From positions 18,919,137 to 18,983,136 of the forward strand of contig CM064863.1 of the NCBI GenBank assembly GCA_032719365.1: a DNA stretch of 64,000 nucleotides. The letters are read 5' to 3'. The translations under genes and the position numbers were made by a program. Shown in pieces: positions 9,501 through 20,030 of this stretch; position 1 is the stretch's first letter; the number at the start of each line of letters is the position of its first letter. Source of the DNA: Prinsepia uniflora (lineage: Eukaryota; Streptophyta; Magnoliopsida; Rosales; Rosaceae). The notes below the pieces were generated by a model. That model ran no database searches and was not told the DNA's origin. It saw only the letters and a program-made list of their open reading frames with translations.

Positions 9501-9984
9501 TTTTTTCTTCCTTTTATTTTTTTCTTCTTCCTTTTCTCTTCCATCTTTGTCTCTCATGATTCCCAAGTGAAGGATCAAAGCTAATTGGGTTTTGGGTTTT
9601 TGGTTTCGAACATACACACATAAACACAGCAAGGCAATATGAGGGACACCAATCTGCACTGGATGGTGACATGTGTCACCATCCTACAAGGGTGACTCAA
9701 CCATTTCCAAAAGCCAAATGACCATAATGCCCTTAATGTCCAAATTACCAAAATAACCGCTAGTCATTTCCCGGTCCATAATGAACTCATCTGATTTCTA
9801 ATTTCAACATGCCGCATGTCTACATAATCAGGACTCCAAGACATACGCAATGGTTCTCAAAAAATAAGCAAAAAATATTGTAGTAAGAAGTCAACTCTAA
9901 CAACTACTAATAACACAAGGGTAAAAACGTCAATTTACAATCCAAATTCCAAAATTACATTTCTCGAATTTTCGAGCCATTACA
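6584..9984 (-). mobile_element. Tekay-like 3' LTR (copy A), carrying a hAT insertion
   Basis: Read on the + strand it starts TGACAGGACC and ends CGAGCCATTACA, the reverse of a TGTAATGG...TCCTGTCA LTR. The next bases (9985 on) are a reversed polypurine tract (TTGTACCCCCTAAAG) and then reversed pol, so this is the 3' LTR of a minus-strand element. Without the 901 bp insert at 8061-8961 it is about 2.5 kb. It has a cluster of ACGTG/CATGG motifs at 7875-8060 and 8965-9045. The related LTR at 52453-54803 lacks the insert. Left flank TCAGA has no matching right partner because the element is broken. Confidence 0.8.
8061..8961. mobile_element. Non-autonomous hAT-type DNA transposon in LTR A
   Basis: The ends are imperfect inverted repeats: TAGCCCTCGACATTGAGC at the left and, reversed from the right, TAGCCCTCACCATTTAGC. 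Flanking octamers CATATGGC and TGCGTGGC differ only by four transitions, as expected of an old methylated target duplication. The interior is rich in GGGC/GCCC and GGGCTTATCGGGC motifs and holds no transposase. The right end is also present at the same LTR site in copy C (ending at 34284), so the insertion was inherited by an LTR subfamily. Superfamily is inferred from 8 bp TSD and TIR style. Confidence 0.65.
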
Positions 9985-10284
9985 TTGTACCCCCTAAAGA
10001 ATTTTTCCCCAAATTCTAGTAAACAAATGTTGATACTGTGCTCGTATTAGTGCCTTGGGCTCCCATGTAGCCTCTTTTATGATGTAATTTCTCCACAACA
10101 CTTTCACAAGGGGAAAAGTTTTCCGTCGAAGTACCTTGTCATTCCGGTCCAAAATTTGTACATGTTGTTCCTCAAAGCTTAAGTCCTCTCGAAGTTCCAA
10201 AGGCTGCTCCTCCAATACGTGAGATTCATCATAAAGATACTTTCAAAGTATCGATACGTGAAACACATTATGAACTTTTCGAAA
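9985..10284 (-). pseudogene. Tekay-like pol C-terminus (chromodomain end), copy A, part 1
   Basis: Minus-strand frame at 10215-9994 includes LSFEEQHVQILDRNDKVL, LVKVLWRN and EATWEPKALI, matching the last 60 or so residues of the intact gag-pol (PVQILDQKNKVL, LVKVLWRN, EATWEPEDLM). This is the chromodomain-like tail. The frame is interrupted at 10284 by the solo LTR inserted at 10285-15642 and resumes at 15648. The equivalent break in the intact protein is near residue 1390. Confidence 0.85.
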
Positions 10285-12017
10285 TGACAGGACCCATCTC
10301 AAAGATACCTCGTAAATTATGCCCGGGCCCTACTTTCATCTGACAAGCAACTCCAAAATTCCAAAATTACACTCGAACGTGTGAGACAAGCAATACTTGT
10401 ACAATCGCTAACTCATGCCTCGACATCTCGTAGCCTCGATTCCCGTGCAATAGTCTTAAAGGGTTTCAAAACTAAGAAAAATTGTGTTAATCGACTTAAA
10501 ACAAATATTTTTTAAACATAATTTTGTAAACGTAATCGTAAAACGTAATTACTACCCTCTATTTTCGAAATCTATGCGTGCATAAAAGAGATTTTTCATA
10601 AAACCAAATAAAACACGAAATCTAGAAATATGCGCAATATAAGAAATCCAGTAGATATCAGAAACAAGTCCACACAAAACCATATCAGAACCTATGGTCA
10701 CAACCATACCCAAATCAACCCATCCTCGATGCCTATAAGCTAAGCCATCAAATCATATTCACACTACTAGTAGGCCATGCCACTCGGGAAAAATAAGTTT
10801 TATCTCGACGTCCGAGTGGGGACCGACTCAGAAAAAAGAGTTTTACCTCGACATTTGAGTCGTCCTACCCTAGTTTCAGAAAAATAAGCTTTACCTTGAC
10901 GTCTGAGACTACCAATCAACCAGCATCCCGATGAGGGTTATCCACAACACAATCATATCACATCACGCTACGAAGAAGGCATATTTTTATTACTCGTATC
11001 AATTCCAAAATCAGAATGCCACTATTATCAATTCGAGAATCCAAAATATCCAAAATACCCCATATACGGGTTTCTTGAAAAATGTGCATAAACCAATTAT
11101 TATAAATTCATCCTGAAATTGTAGAAATTGTTAAAATCCACTTGATAACACGCATACGATATTTCCAATCACAATCACAATCCAAAACCCTAATCAAAGC
11201 CCAAAACACCATCAACACCAATCTCATAAAACGTGTCATTTAAAATAATAGTTAAATTTTCGTAAAATCACTGAAATTCTATAAAGTTCCAAAAAATCAA
11301 ACATCGTAAAAAACATAGAAAGCAATTTAAAATAGTAAAATATGCATGCATAATAAACTTAGCAAGGAAAGGGTCCAATCACACTCTGTCCACGTATTCC
11401 GATGCCGACTTGCATGCTTTTCTATAATTTCCGAATTCTTTCCAATCTGTCATAATTCACTTTTAGGGTCACTCGCCACCCAAATTAACTCTTATTTTTA
11501 CTACCTAATGTTCTGGGATTTTTGAACGGATTTAAAATGAACCTAAACATTTGGACAGCCAAAACTACCCCGAGATAATACTTGATCGACTCGAAAACTA
11601 TATTGTTAGATTCGTAACGTCGATTACATCAAATTTCATGTTGACCACAAACTGAGATGAAGCTTCACATGCCCTCACGTGCCTGGAACTCTCACTGTGT
11701 GTGGGGACCACGCGATCTATTGTTCATCTCATTGAAGCTCTCAATGGGTCTAGTTTTCGGGTCATCTGACTCGTGGCCATGATCCGATTCAAACTCACTC
11801 ATTTATTCATCATTTGATGTGTTCTAAACATCCAAATTAATCCAACAACTACCAGGAAGAGATCTACAAGCTTAAAATTAAGAAAAACTCACCTAAAATT
11901 GATGTTTGATTCCTTGCTCTTCGGCCAAGATTTCGAAGTCCACTCCCTCAAACTTTCTGCTATGAACCTTCCTTTTTTCGAGCTCAGCACGACTGTAGGG
12001 ACTTACATAATCTATTA

Positions 12018-14767
12018 TGACACAACCCATCCCAATCCCCCCGGGATTACCGTGGGATGAGCCACGCTCCCTTCTAACCCACGTGCCACACGAGGTAACA
12101 CGAAGGCCAGACAAGGGATAACCCGAAATCCTGAGCCTAATTGGCTCTCAGAATGCGACAGGATCAACTGAGGAATGTGAGGTATCGGTCTCTGCTACAG
12201 CCTGCATCCGCGATCAACCTGAAGGACATTAAAAACCATTAAAAGACTGTGAGTGAACGAAAATAAATAATTTAATAAAACTCATTTCACAACAGACATT
12301 CATACCCTTCACTTAAAACTATGCATGCATTTGAAAACCAGTTAATTCAAAATTAAAAAAAAAAACCGTTTAGAAAACCCAAGTAACTTCCTTTTCTTAA
12401 ATCATTAGGGCCTTAGCCCGAAACCATAAATCAAAACCAAATGTGGGAACTCAGTCCAAAATCGTAAAACACCGAAATCCATAAATCCAAATCCATGTGG
12501 GCCACTGCCGAAATCCATAAACACAAATCCAAAAACACAGAAATACCATTTTATAAATTCAATAATTCATGTTTACCAAATACCCATCCTCGGCATCCCA
12601 GATACCTAGCGTCCTAGAGGCTTGACGTCCCAGACGTCATATATCACGGTCTAAGTAACGCGTGCTGCCCGGGGTCTCTCCGGGTCAATCTATGACATCC
12701 CAGATGTCTAACGTTCTAGACGTCTAATCATAGCAATCCTGCTCCTGAGTCACTATACAGTCTGGTTGCTCCGTGCAATGACCCCTCGCAGGCAATGCAC
12801 CGTGACTTCCCCAGTGTCCCAGATGTCTAGAGGAGACCATCCACATATCCTCATCTAAGGATGGTATATGGGAAACATCTTTATAAAATCATTTCGAAAC
12901 ATATCAAAGGGGCCATGCCCGGAATTTCCATAAAATCATCATAAATCCATTTATCCAATATCCATAAATGGGTCCCCAACCCAAAATCACGTTTATAAAC
13001 CTTAACTGGGCCTCATGCCCGAATTTGTAAACCAACTGGGCCCCCGACCCGATAATATAACTCAAATGGATCTCGGCCCGATACTTCATTAAATCAAATG
13101 GATTTCATGTCCGAGGGTTTCCAAATCAAATGGGCCTCATGCCCGAGTTCATCTTTTCAAATCCAAAACCATTTCATCAAACCATCATTGAAAACACAAG
13201 CACATACAAATCCAACATAAAACCATATGCCTCAAAATACGTGTAAATACGTAAATACCAAATACCACAAATATACGTACTCAAGGCATTCGAAACATAG
13301 ATGTAAAACATATAAAACCATTATACATGCATCATATTTATTAAACAAACATCCACTCATAGACCGTCCTAGCTGCCGCTTCGATACGCACGCCATAAGC
13401 CTTCCCGAGGCTAATCACTATCACCGGAATCTCCGGACCTATCCAAATCACACCCGAAGGTCACTAATTACTTCAATTAACCTCTCATTAAATCCTCCTA
13501 ATTTTTTGGAATTTTTAAACTTATTTAAAATAAACACTAAACCTTCGGACATCCAAAACTACCCCGAAACGGTGTTCGATCGACTCGAAACTTGTCCCAA
13601 AAGGTTCGTCACATCGAAAGAATAAAATTACATGTTGACCACATTTCCCAACTCTGCCCTACGTACCGTCACAAGTGGCTGCGCGTGAAGTTCACGTGCC
13701 TCCACAGTGTCATCCTTGTCCTCGCATCGAACCCAGTTTAGACCAGTTTTCTGGTTTCCGGTTCGACCGGACCGGCGAGACCGATTCTCTCTCATTTCTC
13801 CATCTTTTACATTCTTTTCAATTCCAATAGCTTCGTCTAGTCATTCCCTATCAATATACGGTGTCAAAACATGAAAACCAAGTCTAGATCATACCTTCCA
13901 ATTCGAAGAACAAAACCCAGTTTTCCTCTTCTGTGTTCTAGTGATTCCGGCCGCCGTTGGTTGTGATTCCAAGTCCATCAGCCTCATTTTGACTTCCAAA
14001 ACCTCATCCAAGCAACCAATTCGATTAATATCTTCCAAAACACGGCTTACCATTTTTAAACGAAAATAGGGTATTTCACGATTTCTCACTTCACCTCACC
14101 GTCGCGAGCTCCACCGTGGCAACCACCACGTTCATCTCGACCTCAGGAGCATCATCCAATTCACAGAAATGATCAATAACCACCAAAATTAATTGCACCA
14201 TTTTTGAACCCAAAAATAAAGTTTATGTTCCTTACCTCCGAACTAGGCCACCGTCCACGACGGTTCTCCCCGATAGCCTCATCATCATTGATTCAATCTC
14301 TTCTCTCACTCTCATTCACACACTAACCACAATTAATGAGGATGATCGATGAATGGCGGAAGAAAATATCCCACCTGTGGGGATATGCGCCAATCAGATG
14401 GGTGACACTTTTCACTCATTTGGTGAGTCCTTCCAGAAGGTTCTCCAACCAAATCCTGCCACGTGTCGCGATGTCTCAGTTTGCATGATTAGTGCCATAA
14501 ACTTCCTAAACCCGTAACTTTCCCGTCGAACGTCCAATTTTGGCGTGCCACCTGTTTACAGACTCGTTACATCTCGATCTACGTCACGGTCATCGTTTAA
14601 AGTTCATTTGACCATCTGGGCAAAAGTTAACTTTTCACCGAATTTCTTAGGGGTAAAATCGTCATTTCACACCATACGTCCGCAATCTCTCGACTAATAC
14701 CCAATTAGTCACGCTAATCTATGATTACTCACTAATCCAACCCCAGAATTCGGGACGGGTCGTTACA
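12018..14767 (-). mobile_element. LTR of a nested Tekay-like/non-autonomous element
   Basis: On + it runs TGACACAACCCATCCCAATCC to GGGACGGGTCGTTACA, followed by a reversed tract and 'aaaattttgtcctcgaaatttc'. It is about 2.75 kb. Landmarks shared with the + strand solo LTR at 35371-37968 include the dyads GACGTC-CCA-GACGTC and GACATC-CCA-GATGTC near 12620-12720, repeated 'gggcctcatgcccg' phrases (12900-13150), TGCATGCAT motifs and GTGGCTGCGCGTGAAG at about 13675. It is the 3' LTR of a minus-strand element whose internal part continues to about 15556. Confidence 0.8.
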
Positions 14768-15556
14768 GACTACCCGTTACAAAAATTTTGTCCTCGAAAT
14801 TTCAACTCATCCAATTCCACACCCAACTGTGACAATCCACGTCTTATGCAGGAGTCCACACTCGACTACACTTCCTAAGTTGATACCACCTGACAGATGC
14901 TACTCAACGACGTCTGTAACTCAGACTGACCTTCTTCGTCCTTGCAGCCTACCTTTCCGAAACTTCTCAACCGTCACTGCTTGACGACACCACTTTGACA
15001 CTCTTGACCATTCTACCTTGGTATCAAAGCTCCAACCATCATCTCTAGCCGTCATTTAGTCACTGACATCACCTCGACAACTGCTACTCGGGTTACGACA
15101 CCAACTTCGTACTACAACTCCCTGAATGTAGCGTGAGATTATGTCGTCACAATGGAACGAATTTCCACCTAACTTAGCCAAGCTCAAAATGGCGGCATTT
15201 ATCGGTCTCGGTACTCACATCAGTTAACTCCCTCAGGGATCCACGTGGACTCAACCAGAGTCACAGAGAAGTCACTTCATGCGAAGTAACCCGACCTTTC
15301 GCCTCATTTTTGGTTACACAAACCACCAACTCGCTCAACGTGGGTAACTGAACCTCACCGAATATTGTCTAATAGTGACAACACATCTGCACCGTAGGGT
15401 TCCCTTAGTCATCCACGAATTTGAGCCACTGCTCACACCAATCACTAAAACCTACCTGATCACTCTAGCCTCGCGTACAATACTCAATGTCCAGTCCACA
15501 CCTCACCAACCCACTACATCGGAACTAAGCCGATCACCAGCACGTCCAAGTCAAAA
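14768..15556 (-). mobile_element. Truncated non-coding internal region of the nested element
   Basis: Directly adjoining the LTR at 12018-14767, this piece has no gag-pol similarity that I can see. Instead it matches, in order, scattered parts of the internal region of the element at 27265-33418: 'ccacactcga', 'aagttgata/tgccacct', 'ggttacac.aaccaccaactc.ctcaac', and 'aatgtccagtccac' followed by 'cggaactaagccga'. That makes it a second, truncated member of the same non-autonomous family. The right edge, where LTR sequence of the host solo LTR resumes, is near 15556. A second LTR is missing. Confidence 0.65.
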
Positions 15557-15647
15557 GTGAAATGTTTAACTTATGAGGGCAAAATCGTCATTTCCCCTGA
15601 ACTTTTCCAAATTTGTTTTTCTTGATATTTTGAGTCATTACACGAAA

Positions 15648-16797
15648 GATTTGAGGGTAGTTCCAATCTATAAACCACTGGGGCTATCCTTTCTATGATC
15701 TCCTAAGGCCCAATATAACAGGGACTCAATTTCTCACATCTGCCATACCACATAATACCTTTCCAAAGCGATAACTTCAAGAATACCCATTCTCCTTCCT
15801 TAAACTTAAGATTTATGATTCGGCGGTCAACATAACTCTTCTAAAAATCCTAAGTGGCTTTGAATCTATCTATAATAATTCTGACCTTTTCTTTTGTTAT
15901 GTCCATAACCTCAATTGTTAGTAGTGCCCTATCGCCTACCACCATTCAACAAATCGGCATCCTGTATTGTCGTCTATATAGTGCCTCAAACAAAGCCATC
16001 CCAATACCCAACTGATAATTTTTATTGTAAGCAAACTCTATAAGTTCTAAATATGAATCCAAAGTACCTTGGAACTGTAGTACGCAAGCCCTCATCATAT
16101 CCTCCAAAATCTCAAGTTGTCCATGGTACGAGGATAAAATGCAGTACTGAAATGCAGTCTCGAAATGCAGTCTCGTCCCAAAGGCTCTCTGCAGATTCTA
16201 CCAAAATCTTGATGTAAATCTCGGGTCTTGGTATAAAAATATTGACTCTAGAGTCCCATGAAGTCGAATAATCCCATCAATGAATAGTTTGGAAAACTAT
16301 TCCATTCTAAAATCCTCTTGCATCAGTGGAAAGTGTGCTCACTTCGTGAGCCTATCAAAAATCACCCAGACCCCATCATAACCTCTTTGGGTCCTAGGGA
16401 GTTTAAAAATAAAGTCAAATACGTTCCCATTACCACTCGTGGATAGGGAATGGCTAAAGCTCCGTAGAGTCTCTACCTCTCAGCCTTAACCTACTGGCAT
16501 ATTAGACATTTGCTCACAAACTCTGCTATTTCTCGTTTCATTCCAGTCCACTAATAATGCTCCCAGAGAGTTCAATACATCTTAGTCCCACTTGGGTGCA
16601 TCACATAGGCTGAACTATGGGCCTCCTCAAGAATCTCTTTTTTCAGTTCTAAATCCTCAAGTACACATAATCGACCCTCTTTTAGTAGAGCCCTATCATC
16701 TCTAAGTGTAAAGTCTTGCTTGTCTCTAGCTTCAACCTCTATCCTAATAATACATAAGGTAGGATCCTAAAGCTGAGAATCAATGATATGACCTAAT
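15648..16797 (-). pseudogene. Tekay-like pol integrase region, copy A, part 2
   Basis: This is a decayed minus-strand copy of integrase. Alignable stretches with the intact element include the region around 'cctttccaaagcgataacttcaag' (intact: cctttccatggagataactt), 'caatctcgaccctct...cttcaacctctatcc' near the right end, and the HP-motif area. It corresponds to about residues 1005-1390 of the intact protein. Many stops and small indels are present and there is no usable frame. The right end joins hAT/LTR sequence abruptly at about 16797, a truncation or recombination junction. Gag, protease and RT are missing from this copy. Confidence 0.75.
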
Positions 16798-17102
16798 ATA
16801 AGATTAGCGGCAAGTTAGACTGAGAGCCGAGAACGAGAGAGTCAGAGAGGTGTGTGAGCGGCGATGAGGGTTAGTTTGTGTTTGTGAGAGGGCTATATTG
16901 TATAATTTGTATAGGTAGTTTAGTGTTTTTACCATCTTTGGGCCGATAGGGTTGAGGTTGGGGTTAGGCTTTGAGTTGTATTGGTCTTAGGTGGGTTTAG
17001 CTCCTTTAGGTTATTCGGGCTATTATAAAAAAATGGGCTTCGGTGGGTTTAGTACCTTTAGGTTATTTGGGCTATATATTCGGGCTTATAGGTCGGGATT
17101 AT
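16798..17102 (-). mobile_element. LTR copy C, left fragment (hAT part)
   Basis: Closely similar to 8490-8820 of copy A: 'agattagc.gcaggttagactgag', 'gtgtgtgagcggcga', 'gtattggtctt', 'ctcctttaggtta'. It therefore lies inside the hAT insert of an LTR like A. The start of the LTR is missing at 16797. It is broken at 17102 by the Athila-like element; the duplicated target ATTAT is 17098-17102, and the LTR resumes at 34092. Confidence 0.75.
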
Positions 17103-19277
17103 TGATAAGTCATTAAGTAAGTGTTACTTTATATTATTTTATACCCTTTATACTTGACTTTTAATATTAAAAGAATAAATAATTGGAGAAAATAATATAT
17201 TTTGTGATGTTTTTGTAGAAATAAATAAAGCTTAGAATTTGAAACGTTTTCCCGAAAGAATCGTCTCGATCGGAATTCGAACGAAGAAATTATGGACGAA
17301 ATTCGGTTGAATTATATAGATTAATTGAAAATCCATCAACCCAAGCCCAAAATCCTCAAGCCCAAGTCCATTTGGAATGAAACCCAGGCCCACGCAGCAG
17401 CCCACTAGTTTGCGGCCCAATTCCTACACGTCCAGCCCACTAAGGCCGTCGATAGGAGCCCGCCGAATGTCTATCTTCTGCTTCGGAGCACGGGCGCCGA
17501 TTTAGTCTTCCTCCTGTCAGTGCTGTTCACGAGATGTCACGTCCCCTTTTCAGCAACTAACGCGCTAGTCCAGCTTCCCTTGTCAGCCAGCTGCTACCGA
17601 ACCCACCTCTCCTTCTCAGTGCACGCTTGCTGAGTCCCATCACCTGTACTCTACCATCTGCTAATGACTCCCATCACTGTAGACCAGCTACCTGCCACCG
17701 AAAGTCATACCTCCTATCAGCCAACGGATGCCGAGCCCATTTCCTACTACAACTGCTCCATTTTGTGCAGTTTTTCAACATGATTTCACCCAAAAAATCA
17801 GCCAAAATTCATGATTTCAACATTTTAATTTTATTTGTAATTTTCATTTAATTTTTATTTTATTTTTAGATTTCTAGTGGCACTCCCTTTATAAATAGGG
17901 AGGCCATTTCACTTGTAAAGAGATCCCCTTTTGTCTATTTTTCTCTCTTTTGTAGCTCTTATTTTTGTTATTTTCTCTCTATGTTGTAGAGTTATTTTGG
18001 GACCAATTTTATCTTTTTGTAGATTTTCTTATGAATTAACTCTATTTTAATTCTTGTTTCTAGATTTGTTTTTATAATTTGTTTTTAGATTCATTTTTTA
18101 AGTTTCATTTTCTTTTAATTTTAGTACTTATATTTTCTTTGTAAATTTTTCTTTTCAACTTCTTTGACTTCTCTTTTAAATATGAATTTATGCTTTCCTT
18201 AAGAAAATCTTAGACCGAGTATTTCCGAAGTAATTCTAGAATTTAAGTCTGAATTCTTATATTTTATCCTCCATCTTCATAAGGTTCCTTCTGTTGTTCA
18301 GAGAATTTTATCAATAACATTCCATTGTTTCCATCCACTTCGGAATCACACGCTGTTCTTGGGTTCTGAAAGTGTAACTTTATTCCCTTTACTTAAATTC
18401 TTGTTATTGTTTCGATTTACTTATAATTCAATACATGTGATGGCATTTTCTTTCTAAACTTTTGTAAGTATGAATGCAATTTCCATGTGTTTTACTTTTT
18501 AAATTTCTTTTACTTCATATATCTTAGTGCTTAAACTTCAATTTGATTTTATATGTTTTATCCGCTATTCGGTGCATTTAGACTAGAATTAAAGAGATTA
18601 AATGTTGATCGTTTTCGGCGCATTTAATTATAAACTTAAGGTGAATCATATTGTAAATGTTTGAAGCATATTGATGTTTAACGTACATTAATGGTTGATG
18701 CATTTATAGTATTGAAAGATATATGCAAGTATTTGAGATGATGAATGTAGGATTTCGTGATTGGTTTGTTATTAGAAAAATGTAAGAGTTTTGGTAAAAT
18801 TTGTATTTGAAGGAAGTCTATTTTTATGAGTAGTTTAAATAATGTAATTGTTAATATGAAATTACTTACGTAAAAGTGTCGGTTTTGTCTATGAAACTAC
18901 TCTATAGTTTGTAAGTTCTAATTAGCATGAGAATTTGCATTTTAATTCTTAGTTTGGTTAAAAATGTCGTTTAGATTACACTTTGTTCAAAACCCCCCAA
19001 CCCCTCATTTTATTCTTTATTCGTTCATTCTTTTATTTTTTTTATTCATTAATTTTTTTATTCTTTAATTCTTTAATTCTTTAATTTATTAATTCAACTA
19101 TTCTTTCATTAATTAATTTATTCATTTTTTTTTCTCACTAACAAATTATTAATGTTCCCTAATTTTCCCGGTTATGAATGATCCCTATTTACCAATACTA
19201 TAATTACACAAAAATGGTTTAAATTGCATAATACATAAATTACGTGTTTAATTTAATGCGTAGTTTGAGCGTTATCA
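17103..19277 (+). mobile_element. Athila-like 5' LTR
   Basis: 2,175 bp from TGATAAGTC to GCGTTATCA. It includes a TATA box TATAAATAG at 17890-17898 in a GC-flanked context ('cactccctttataaatagggagg') and a pyrimidine-rich TCTATTTTTCTCTC stretch downstream, as expected around the start of transcription. The 19020-19130 part is a TTTAATTCTTTAATTC simple repeat that is longer in the other LTR. Confidence 0.85.
17890..17898 (+). promoter_or_regulatory. TATA box of the Athila-like 5' LTR
   Basis: TATAAATAG, followed about 30-60 bp later by a CT-rich start-like region. The matching site in the other LTR is TATAAATAA at 26537-26545. Confidence 0.65.
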
Positions 19278-19282
19278 ATTTT

Positions 19283-19300
19283 TGGCGCCATTACCTGGGA
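19283..19300 (+). other. Primer binding site of the Athila-like element
   Basis: TGGCGCCATTACCTGGGA, five bases after the LTR end (TTATCA). It resembles the TGGCGCCGTTGCCGGGGA site usual in Athila-lineage elements, with several substitutions. Confidence 0.75.
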
Positions 19301-19319
19301 AAATGAAAATAATTTTTCA

Positions 19320-20030
19320 TTTGTTAGTGTATGTATATAAATTGTACATATTATACTTGTTTTTAATTTTTACTTTTGTTAATATTATATTTGTTCATAT
19401 TTTTCTTACTACTTGTTTATATTCTTTATACTTGTTTATTTTATATATTTTTTTAATTCTTATATTCTTATACTTGTTTATATTAAAAAATTTCATTTTA
19501 TACTTGTTCTTATTTTATTTGTTTATTTTTATTTTTATACATGTACATATTATACTTGTTCATAATGTTTATATTTATATATGTTCATATTATACTTGTA
19601 TATTATTTTTATTTATTTTTATACTTGTTCATTTATCTTTATACTTGTTCATTTGTTTATACTTGTTCATTTATTTTTATACTTGTTCATAACTTTTATT
19701 TTTATGTTTGTTCATAATTTTGATTATTACAAATGTTTTTCTTATATTTGTTTGTAATGTTCATACTTTACTTGTTCATAATTTCTAATTTATACTTGTT
19801 CATAAATGTTCATAATTTTGTATATACATGTTCATATTAAAATTGTTTATATAAATTTAAATTCTTATTATACTTGTTTATGATTGTACATACTTGTTCA
19901 TTTTATACTTGTTTATATTTCATTATTTATGATTGTAGATATTTGTTCATACTTGTACATAATGTTCATACTATACTTGTTTATAAATTGTATATTATAT
20001 TTGTTCACTTTTTCTTATTTTATTTTCATT
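19320..20030 (+). repeat. Degenerate tandem array, ATACTTGTTCATA-type units
   Basis: About 0.7 kb in which ATACTTGTTCAT or ATACTTGTTTAT recurs every 12-40 bp in a T-rich background, with occasional GTTCATAATGTTCATA doubles. Further units occur at 20270-20460 as ATACTTGTGAATAA. It lies just after the primer site, where gag would start in an autonomous element. Confidence 0.75.

Larger units (their letters stand above)
10285..15642 (-). mobile_element. Solo LTR (TSD CGAAA) containing a nested truncated element
   Basis: It starts TGACAGGACCC at 10285 and ends TGAGTCATTACA at 15642. The duplication CGAAA is at 10280-10284 and 15643-15647, within pol of copy A. Its own sequence is 10285-12017 plus about 15557-15642 (roughly 1.8 kb); the middle, 12018-15556, is a later insertion. 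No internal region of its own remains, so it is best read as a solo LTR left by LTR-LTR recombination. Dyad-like CTCGACGTCCGAG motifs occur at 10790-10910, the same relative place as in the other LTRs. Confidence 0.8.

Noticed and set aside
19282..19692. 136-codon frame starting at the Athila-like primer site
   Set aside because: Composition is L/I/F/Y/H from the ATACTTGTTCAT repeat; no gag features, and it starts in the primer site.
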